A stretch of DNA of 5,087 bases, taken from NCBI GenBank assembly GCA_003455945.1, contig DMPQ01000422.1, positions 1 to 5,087 of the forward strand, in the 5' to 3' direction. Below are positions 1-5,087 of the stretch, one piece after another; position 1 is the stretch's first letter; each line of letters opens with the position of its first letter. Both the position numbers and the translations under genes were made by a program. Under the pieces are notes generated by a model that was not told where the DNA came from, searched no databases, and was given only the letters and a program-made list of their open reading frames with translations. This DNA comes from Planctomycetaceae bacterium. GTDB lineage: Bacteria; Planctomycetota; Planctomycetia; Pirellulales; Pirellulaceae.

Positions 1-90
1 CCAACCTGCCGGCCGCAAGAACGATCGATGTCGCACGGCCGCGCGTCGGGGACGACGCGGGCCCACGCAGGGGCGACGCGTTTGTCGTCG

Positions 91-117
91 TGCGACCGCC
101 CTCGGTCGCAGCGTTTT
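91..117. terminator. Perfect 8-bp stem-loop with a short T-run, terminator-like
   Basis: TGCGACCG (91-98) and CGGTCGCA (103-110) are exact reverse complements around a CCCT loop. On the plus strand GCG and then TTTT (114-117) follow, as in a short intrinsic terminator. However, no plus-strand frame in the window ends before the hairpin, so no plus-strand gene clearly uses it. For the minus-strand operon it lies 100 bases past the DUF1501 stop and lacks a T-run, but it could still act as a 3'-end or pause structure. Confidence 0.35.
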
Positions 118-135
118 CCGAGTCGAGGTCACCAA

Positions 136-164
136 GGGCCCCTGCGCTTGGCGCTTCGGGCTGG
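136..164 (-). repeat. GC-rich intergenic repeat, copy 2
   Basis: Read on the minus strand it begins CCAGCCCGAAGCG, identical to copy 1, then has CCAAGCGCAGGGG. The two copies are in direct orientation, with starts 36 bases apart. This copy can fold as an outer GCCC/GGGC stem and an inner GCGC/GCGC stem with a CAA loop, so it may be an imperfect hairpin in the operon's 3' untranslated RNA. Between the copies, GGG-A-GAC / GTC-CCC (163-180, plus strand) can form another small hairpin. Confidence 0.5.
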
Positions 165-172
165 GAGACACA

Positions 173-200
173 GAGTCCCCTCGCTGACGCTTCGGGCTGG
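173..200 (-). repeat. GC-rich intergenic repeat, copy 1
   Basis: Read on the minus strand this unit begins CCAGCCCGAAGCG, then has TCAGCGAGGGG. It starts 10 bases after the DUF1501 stop codon. The first 13 bases are identical to copy 2 (164-136), and the second half matches with small differences. CCC and GGG at its ends can pair. From memory, CCCGAAGCG...AGCGAGGG sequences recur between genes in planctomycete genomes; I could not check that here. Confidence 0.55.
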
Positions 201-209
201 ATCGTGCGG

Positions 210-1655
210 CTACGCCAGGATCTCTTCCACGATCCGACTCGGGCGGCCGGCGGTCAGCGTCTGAGGCTGGCCGTTGTGGTGATAGATCAGCTGCTCGTGA
301 TCGATCCCGAACAGGCGCAGGATCGTCGCCTGGAGATCGTTCGGAGTCACGACGTTCTCGACGGCGCGATGGCCGACTTCGTCGGTCGAACCGAACGTCA
401 TCCCGGGGCGGACGCCGCCTCCCGCGAGCCAGATCGAGAAGCCTTGGCCGTTGTGATCGCGCCCCACCTCGTTCTCGTTCCCGTGCGCTTCGGTCACCGG
501 CAGGCGACCGATCTCTCCGCCCCAGTGCACGAGCGTCGTGTCGAGCAGGCCGCGCTGAGCCAGGTCCTTGACGAGCGCCGCAGCAGGTTGGTCGGTCTTC
601 CGACAGATCGACGGCAGGTTGCTCGCCAAGTGCGAGTGCGTGTCCCACGGCTGTCCGCCCAGGAAGAGCTGCACGAAGCGGACTCCGCGTTCGATCAGAC
701 GTCGCGCGATCAGGCAGCGCGTGCCGTACTCGCGCGTCTCGTCTTGATCCAGACCGTACATCCGATGCGTCGCTTCGGTCTCGCGCGAGATATCGAGCGC
801 CTCGGTCGCCGCCGTCTGCATGCGCGACGCCAATTCGTAGCTCGCGATCCGCGCCTCGAGATCCGCCTCGCCCGGATGCCGCTCCTGGAACTCCGCGTTC
901 AGACGTTCGAGCAGCGCCAGATTCTGTCGCTGCAGACGCCCGGCCAGGCGCGGCGGGGGATCGAGATTCAGGATCCGCGGCTCGCGCGCCCGCAGCACCG
1001 TTCCCTGAAACAGCGGAGGCATCCAGCCGCTCGACCAGTTGTGCGTCCCGTCGACCGGATGCCCTCCCGGATCGGAAAGGACCAGATAGGCCGGCAGATC
1101 CCGCGTCTCGCACCCGAGTCCGTAGGTGATCCAGCTGCCGAGCGTCGGACGTCCGGTGACCGCCGGAATCCCCGAGTGCTGATACCGGATCGATACCTCA
1201 TGTCCGTTGAAGCCGGTATGCATCGACCGAATGACGCAGGCGCGATCGACGATCCCCGCGAAATGCGGCAGCAGCTCCGAGACTTCGGTCCCCGACTGCC
1301 CATGCGCCGCGAACTTCCAGGGGCTCCCGAGGAGCTTCTTCGAGGCGCGATTGACGAAGCTGTATTGGATATCGCCGGCGTACTCCGAGCCGCTCATCCG
1401 CTGCAGTTCGGGCTTCGGATCGAGCAGGTCCATGTGAGCCGGACCGCCGTGCATGAAGAGCGAGATCATCGCCTCGGCGCGCGGCGCGATCGCCGGCGCC
1501 TTGGCCAGAAGGTCGTAGCTGCGCGGTGCGCGAGGGGCATCGCCGCTGGTGGCGCGAGCCTGTTCCTGATGGAGCATCCAGGCGAGCGCAACGCCGCCGA
1601 TCCCCATCGCGTTGCGCTGTAGGAACTCGCGTCGGCCGATCGGTCGTCGATCCAT
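210..1655 (-). CDS. DUF1501 family protein with Tat signal
   Basis: The product is 481 residues, normal for full-length DUF1501 proteins. A twin-arginine signal lies at the N-terminus: GRREFLQ with Arg8-Arg9, a hydrophobic stretch at about 17-27, and a likely Ala-Arg-Ala cleavage site near residue 35. Family motifs follow in order: MHGGPAHMDLLDPKP (68-82), SIRYQHSGIPAVTGRP (155-170), NWSSGWMPPLFQGT (206-219), QPWDTHSHL (335-343), WGGEIGRLP (378-386), GRDHNGQGFSIWLAGGGVRPG (398-418) and TPNDLQATILRLFGIDH (437-453). The family is placed with alkaline phosphatases and sulfatases. Asp338, His340, Glu381, Asp400 and His401 are candidate metal ligands by position. I see no sulfatase C/S-x-P-x-R signature, so it should not be called a sulfatase. 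ATG 1655 is chosen because GAGGTG sits 4 bases upstream. An in-frame ATG at 1667, overlapping the upstream stop, would add four residues but has no RBS; a GTG at 1844 would run deep into the upstream gene. It is the partner of the PSCyt/PSD1 protein encoded just upstream. Substrate and reaction are unknown. Confidence 0.95.
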   Translation of the reverse strand: MDRRPIGRREFLQRNAMGIGGVALAWMLHQEQARATSGDAPRAPRSYDLLAKAPAIAPRAEAMISLFMHGGPAHMDLLDPKPELQRMSGSEYAGDIQYSFVNRASKKLLGSPWKFAAHGQSGTEVSELLPHFAGIVDRACVIRSMHTGFNGHEVSIRYQHSGIPAVTGRPTLGSWITYGLGCETRDLPAYLVLSDPGGHPVDGTHNWSSGWMPPLFQGTVLRAREPRILNLDPPPRLAGRLQRQNLALLERLNAEFQERHPGEADLEARIASYELASRMQTAATEALDISRETEATHRMYGLDQDETREYGTRCLIARRLIERGVRFVQLFLGGQPWDTHSHLASNLPSICRKTDQPAAALVKDLAQRGLLDTTLVHWGGEIGRLPVTEAHGNENEVGRDHNGQGFSIWLAGGGVRPGMTFGSTDEVGHRAVENVVTPNDLQATILRLFGIDHEQLIYHHNGQPQTLTAGRPSRIVEEILA

Positions 1656-1659
1656 CACG

Positions 1660-1665
1660 CACCTC
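1660..1665 (-). promoter_or_regulatory. Shine-Dalgarno of the DUF1501 gene, overlapping the upstream stop codon
   Basis: On the minus strand GAGGTG ends 4 bases before ATG 1655. Its first two bases are the last two bases of the TGA stop (1666-1664) of the PSCyt/PSD1 gene. This decides the start of the DUF1501 gene. It also suggests that ribosomes finishing the first gene help initiation on the second. An alternative ATG at 1667-1665 forms an ATGA overlap with the same stop codon. Confidence 0.7.
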
Positions 1666-4600
1666 ATTCGACGTACAGGAACTCGTTGCTTCCCAACAGC
1701 GTCCGGCACAGGCTGTCGAGCGCCTGATCGATCGCCGCCGAACGGTCGCTCGCCCGATCGTCGAGCGCCACCGTCTCGTGCATCCAAGCGGCGACCGCTT
1801 CCAGCTCCTCGCGACTCGGATCGCGCAGCAGCGCGCGACGCCACGCGGCGACGACGCGTCGACCGATGTCGGTCGGCGGAGGGCCATGCAGCGCCGACGA
1901 CGATTCGAACTCGCGGGGCGCGACCGGAGCGGCTCCCGCGTCGATCGCTTCGCCGCTCGGTTCTCCTCGCAGCGTCACGACCCAGCGGAAACCGTCCGAC
2001 GTCACGTGTTCTCGCCCGTCGACCACCAGGTCGATCGTCTCTCCGGCGCGCAGCTCGATTCCGCTTGCCGTCGTCGATGTGGTCGAGCCGAACGCCTCGA
2101 ACGTCGCGACCGCCCCCCGATCAACCAGTACGATCCGTCCGCGGACTCCGTCGCCGTTGCGGCTGTCGTGTTCCAGTTGGCCGTCGATCGACCAGCGACC
2201 GTCGAACGGCACGACGAATCGCCGCACGACGGCGCGGCCGGTTCCGGGATGACCTCCCGAGGCATGAATCAGCGACCATTCCAGCTCGGGATCGGGGATT
2301 GCCGGGCCCCCTTGCCACTGCGATCCGGACCAGTACGGCAGGTGTCGGAAGGTGGCCGGATCGTAGGCGTTCGCGTCGCCGAGCGGCGCCCAGCCGAACT
2401 CCCAGCGCACCTGCGGGTCGGGCCAATCGATGCCGTCCAGCCCAGTCGCGGTCGCGTCGTTCTCGGCCCAAGCCGTTTCGTCGGCCGCTTCGACCGCGAT
2501 GCTCGCCGCCAATCGAGACGCCTGCCCGCCGATGAAGTCGCTGTTCAGGAGCATCAGCGCCTGAGGGGCGACGGTCGAGAACGAGCGTCGCTCGCAGTTC
2601 GTCTCCATGATCGGCGCGTCGAACGCCTGAAGGAACGAGACCGGTTTCGAACGTCGGGCCTGAAGATAGACGCTCCGCCGCGCTTCGACCGACGGCACCA
2701 CCTGTCCCGTCTCGTCTTCGGTCAGCGGCACCGACGGGCCGAACGACGTCCGATCGAGCGATCCCGAGGCGAACAGGATCCGATCGCGAATCGCCTCGGC
2801 CTCGAGCCGTCGCAGCGGATGGCGCCACAGCAACGCCGTTTCGGCATCGATCGACGCGGCTCGCTCGTCGATCGCCGACGATTGGCGATACGTCGCGCTC
2901 GTCATGATCAGCCGATGCAGCCGCTTCAGACTCCAGCCGCCGTCCGCAAGCTCGCACGCCAACCAATCGAGCAGCTCGGGATGCGACGGGCGATCGCCCA
3001 GATGGCCGAAGTCGGCGACCGACGGGACGATCCCGCGACCGAAGTGGTGCATCCAGACTCGGTTGACGAAGACTCGATTGAAGAGCGGATGGCGTCCCGA
3101 GACCAGGTGCCGCGCGAACGCCAATCGCCGGCCGCTTGTCGGCAGCGTCGGGTCGTCGAGCGGCAGATCGAGTCGTGCTCCGTCGAACTCGAGCACCGAC
3201 AGATCGCCCGGCACGACTTTCGTCGTCGGTTGGCGATAGTCGCCGCGATGGAACACCTTCGTCTCGGGAAGATGTCCCGCCGGTTCGCGCACCACGCTCA
3301 GGAATCGCTCGACCGGTTTCCGTGATCGGATTTCAGCGATCTTCGCGTCGTACGTCTTCAGCTCGTCGGCCGCCGCCTGGTCGTACTGATAGAGGACTCC
3401 GGGCGAGATGTTGACGCTCGGGTTCGAATCGAGCAGCGCCTGTTGTTCGGCCGTCCGTTCGCCCGCAGCGGTCCGATACGCATCGCTCAGCTGACTCTTC
3501 AGCGGCTCGTCGTACTTGCCGAGTTCCTTGTCGAGCGCGGCCGCGAGGAATCCCTCTTCCTTGACGCGCCGCTCTTCGGCCACCGCCGCCGCTTCGGCTT
3601 CGACCGCTGCCGCTGCCGCTCGATCGGCCGACGTGTACAGGCTGACCAGACGCTGCGGCGGCGACTGCCAAGCGTCGGCGTCGAGCGCGGGAGCCAGAAT
3701 CGCTCGCAGTCGAAAATAGTCCTCCTGCAGGATCGGATCGTACCGATGGTCGTGACACTGAGCGCACGCCATCGAGACGCCGAGCAGGCTGGTCGAGACG
3801 ATCTTGATCGTGTCGGCGATCGACTGGTTGCGAGCGAGCGGCTCGTCGACCCCTCCTTGGCCGGTCCCGTCGGCGGCGGTCCGCAGAAAGCCGGTGGCGA
3901 TCAGCGGATCGAGCGACGCCGGATCAGGCTCGTTCAGATCTCCGGCGAACAGTTCGTCCCCCGCCAATTGCTCGAGGATGAAGCGATCGATCGGCTTGTC
4001 GTCGCGCAGCGAGCGGATGACCCAGTCGCGATAGTGATAGGCCCACGGACGTTCGCGATCCTCGGTCGTGTACCCTTCCGAGTCGGCGTAGCCGGCGACG
4101 TCCAGCCAATGTCGCCCCCATCGCTCGCCGTACGCGTCGGTCTCGAGCAGGCGATCGATCAGCCGCTCGTAGGCGTCGACCGCGGGATCGTCGACGAACG
4201 CCTGCAACGTCCGGAAGTCGGGCGGGAGGCCGGTCAGATCGAACGACGCTCGAATCGCGAGGGTGCGGCGATCGGCTTCGGGCGACAGATCGAGTCCGGC
4301 ATCGCGCAGCCGAGCGAGCACGAAGCGATCGATGTCGTTCCGCACGCGAGGATCGTCGATCGCAGGGACCGCCGGACGGTCGAGCGGTCGGAACGACCAC
4401 CACTCCCGATCCTCGGGCAGGATCCCGATGCCGCTCGACGGGACTTCCGATACGGGGCGAGCGGTCGGAGCGCCGGCAGCGAGCCACGTGATCAGGCGAT
4501 CCCGTTCGTCGCGAGTCATCTTGACGGAGCCGGGAGGCATCTCGCCCGAATCGATCCGCTCGATCAGCAGACTCGCTTCGGGATGCTCGAGATCGATCGC

Positions 4601-4879
4601 GGGGCCCGAGTCCCCTCCGGTCTGCATCGTGCGAACCTGCCGCAGGTCGAGTCCCCCTTCCTTCGTTTCGGTCGCCCCGTGACAGTCCAGGCAGTGGGCG
4701 CGCAGGATCGGACGGATGTGCCGTTCGAAGGTGAGTGAAGTTCCCGGCGGCTCGTCTCCCGTCGCGCTGACGGCCGTCATCAGAGAGAGAATCGCCGCAG
4801 CGGTCAGGCTCGCGCAGCGGCGAAGCCCTCGGCGCAGCGGCGAGGCGAACGGTAGTTTGCCTTCGACGAGCATCGTCAT
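1664..4879 (-). CDS. PSCyt1-DUF1549-DUF1553 (PSD1) exported di-haem cytochrome c protein
   Basis: The product is 1071 residues. Residues about 1-43 look like a Sec signal: a basic stretch (RRGLRR, 16-21), a hydrophobic core (about 24-37) and a small-residue cleavage region near AVSAT. PSCyt1 spans about 48-138, with haem motif CLDCH at 63-67 and an EMPPG loop whose Met114 may be the distal ligand. PSCyt2/DUF1549 spans about 177-400 and includes YGERWGRHWLD and a second haem motif, CAQCH, at 372-376. A charged Ala/Glu/Lys-rich linker (418-525) follows. PSD1/DUF1553 starts near 583 (NRVFVNRVWMHHFGRG, PSHPELLDWL, IMTSATYRQS, APQALMLLNS). A beta-rich insert (about 795-1000) interrupts it, and it ends with the usual LLGSNEFLYVE tail. 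The start is ATG 4879 or, equally possible, ATG 4873: the purine tract GAGAG (4887-4883) lies 3 and 9 bases upstream respectively. The in-frame TTG at 4927 lacks an RBS and would put extra residues before the signal. The domain assignment is secure. The function, perhaps extracytoplasmic redox chemistry linked to polysaccharide breakdown, is unproven. Confidence 0.95.
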   Translation of the reverse strand: MTMLVEGKLPFASPLRRGLRRCASLTAAAILSLMTAVSATGDEPPGTSLTFERHIRPILRAHCLDCHGATETKEGGLDLRQVRTMQTGGDSGPAIDLEHPEASLLIERIDSGEMPPGSVKMTRDERDRLITWLAAGAPTARPVSEVPSSGIGILPEDREWWSFRPLDRPAVPAIDDPRVRNDIDRFVLARLRDAGLDLSPEADRRTLAIRASFDLTGLPPDFRTLQAFVDDPAVDAYERLIDRLLETDAYGERWGRHWLDVAGYADSEGYTTEDRERPWAYHYRDWVIRSLRDDKPIDRFILEQLAGDELFAGDLNEPDPASLDPLIATGFLRTAADGTGQGGVDEPLARNQSIADTIKIVSTSLLGVSMACAQCHDHRYDPILQEDYFRLRAILAPALDADAWQSPPQRLVSLYTSADRAAAAAVEAEAAAVAEERRVKEEGFLAAALDKELGKYDEPLKSQLSDAYRTAAGERTAEQQALLDSNPSVNISPGVLYQYDQAAADELKTYDAKIAEIRSRKPVERFLSVVREPAGHLPETKVFHRGDYRQPTTKVVPGDLSVLEFDGARLDLPLDDPTLPTSGRRLAFARHLVSGRHPLFNRVFVNRVWMHHFGRGIVPSVADFGHLGDRPSHPELLDWLACELADGGWSLKRLHRLIMTSATYRQSSAIDERAASIDAETALLWRHPLRRLEAEAIRDRILFASGSLDRTSFGPSVPLTEDETGQVVPSVEARRSVYLQARRSKPVSFLQAFDAPIMETNCERRSFSTVAPQALMLLNSDFIGGQASRLAASIAVEAADETAWAENDATATGLDGIDWPDPQVRWEFGWAPLGDANAYDPATFRHLPYWSGSQWQGGPAIPDPELEWSLIHASGGHPGTGRAVVRRFVVPFDGRWSIDGQLEHDSRNGDGVRGRIVLVDRGAVATFEAFGSTTSTTASGIELRAGETIDLVVDGREHVTSDGFRWVVTLRGEPSGEAIDAGAAPVAPREFESSSALHGPPPTDIGRRVVAAWRRALLRDPSREELEAVAAWMHETVALDDRASDRSAAIDQALDSLCRTLLGSNEFLYVE

Positions 4880-4882
4880 GAT

Positions 4883-4887
4883 CTCTC
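4883..4887 (-). promoter_or_regulatory. Purine-rich ribosome binding site of the PSCyt/PSD1 gene
   Basis: GAGAG on the minus strand is the only Shine-Dalgarno-like tract near the first gene. It lies 3 bases before ATG 4879 and 9 bases before ATG 4873. Spacing slightly favours the inner ATG, but the two starts differ by only two residues ahead of the signal peptide. Confidence 0.45.
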
Positions 4888-4942
4888 GTGATGCAGGCGG
4901 GGAGGCGCCGAGAACTCGCGACCGCAAGCGGCAGCGAGATTC

Positions 4943-4975
4943 GGGGCAAGGGAGGGGAGTGGAGGCGGGAGGGGG
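4943..4975 (+). other. G-rich tract with G-quadruplex potential in the operon leader
   Basis: The plus strand has runs of G at 4943-4946, 4950-4952, 4954-4957, 4967-4969 and 4971-4975. They are separated by 3, 1, 9 and 1 bases, so at least four runs of three or more are available for a quadruplex. The G-rich strand is the template strand for the operon; the transcript would carry the C- and U-rich complement. It lies 64-96 bases upstream of the first start codon. Folding is inferred from the pattern only. Confidence 0.4.
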
Positions 4976-5004
4976 CCGAACGGAGCGATCGGCACCCTAC
5001 GAAG

Positions 5005-5033
5005 ATGATACTGCCTCGAACGGCGACAAGCCA
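5005..5033 (-). promoter_or_regulatory. Possible promoter of the two-gene operon
   Basis: On the minus strand TGGCTT (5033-5028) and TATCAT (5010-5005) are separated by 17 bases, resembling weak -35 and -10 boxes. TATCAT sits in the most AT-rich patch of the upstream region. It would give a leader of about 120 bases before ATG 4879. The -35 match is poor, and planctomycetes use many ECF sigma factors with other sequence preferences, so this is a guess from spacing and composition. Confidence 0.2.
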
Positions 5034-5087
5034 GTTTCGGCGGCAATCGGTCTCCGCGTCCCGTGCCCTCCCCAGCCCGCCGCGTCA

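Noticed and set aside
136..200. The repeat pair as the start of a CRISPR array
   Set aside because: There are only two units, with imperfect second halves, an 8-base gap and internal pairing. There is no spacer of CRISPR size and no cas gene in the window.
28..264. Small plus-strand open frame of 78 codons at the left edge
   Set aside because: It covers the repeat pair and the stem-loop and runs into the DUF1501 3' end. The product is Arg/Ser-rich with no motif, and I see no ribosome site.
90..1622. Open frame of 510 codons on the plus strand
   Set aside because: It lies antisense to the DUF1501 gene, whose motifs are unmistakable. Its translation is Arg-rich, low in complexity and matches nothing I know. 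High GC and strong third-base bias leave antisense frames open.
1656..1844. N-terminal extension of the DUF1501 protein from GTG 1844
   Set aside because: It would overlap the 3' end of the cytochrome gene by about 180 bases and would bury the Tat signal behind 63 Arg-rich residues. ATG 1655 has a good ribosome site.
2121..2966. Open frame of 281 codons on the minus strand in another frame
   Set aside because: It lies wholly inside the PSD1-coding stretch in a different frame. The product is Arg/Gly/Ser-rich with no recognised domain.
1526..3325. Open frame of 599 codons on the plus strand
   Set aside because: It is antisense to the PSCyt/PSD1 gene, the product is an Arg/Asp/Gln-rich string without domains, and no ribosome site supports it.
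3443..4738. Open frame of 431 codons on the plus strand
   Set aside because: It is antisense to the haem-binding half of the cytochrome gene. The composition and lack of motifs mark it as a shadow.
4880..4927. N-terminal extension of the cytochrome protein from TTG 4927
   Set aside because: There is no Shine-Dalgarno before the TTG, and the 16 extra residues would only precede an already complete signal peptide.

Overview
The window is GC-rich and holds a two-gene operon on the minus strand. It has the hallmarks of a planctomycete genome. The first gene encodes a protein with the domain order planctomycete cytochrome c (PSCyt1), PSCyt2/DUF1549, PSD1/DUF1553. The second encodes a DUF1501 protein. 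This pairing is expanded in Planctomycetes and rare elsewhere. I cannot name the species or genus from the sequence.

Layout in transcription order, right to left. Positions 5087-4880 are non-coding leader. They hold a weak promoter candidate (5033-5005), a strongly strand-biased G-rich tract (4943-4975) and a short purine-rich ribosome binding site. Positions 4879-1664 encode a 1071-residue exported di-heme protein with two CxxCH motifs. An inserted beta-rich domain of about 200 residues splits its C-terminal PSD1 domain. Positions 1655-210 encode a 481-residue DUF1501 protein with a twin-arginine signal. The two genes are separated by 8 bases, and the Shine-Dalgarno of the second overlaps the stop codon of the first, so they are very probably co-transcribed and translationally coupled. 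Positions 209-1 contain no gene I can support. They carry two copies of a short GC-rich repeat (200-173 and 164-136), a small hairpin between them, and a perfect 8-bp stem-loop at 91-110.

Both proteins should act outside the cytoplasmic membrane. The large one probably goes by Sec, because c-type haem is attached after export. The DUF1501 protein probably goes by Tat, already folded. DUF1501 has an alkaline-phosphatase/sulfatase-like fold with putative metal-binding Asp, His and Glu residues. The biochemical role of the pair is not established. A role in breaking down complex, often sulfated, polysaccharides is a common proposal, but nothing in this window proves a substrate.

I see no mobile element, CRISPR array, tRNA, rRNA or defence system. 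Long open frames on the plus strand, opposite both genes, are antisense shadows. The observations most worth following are the domain inserted in PSD1, the downstream repeat pair, the strong excess of the palindrome CGATCG, and the tightly coupled gene junction.
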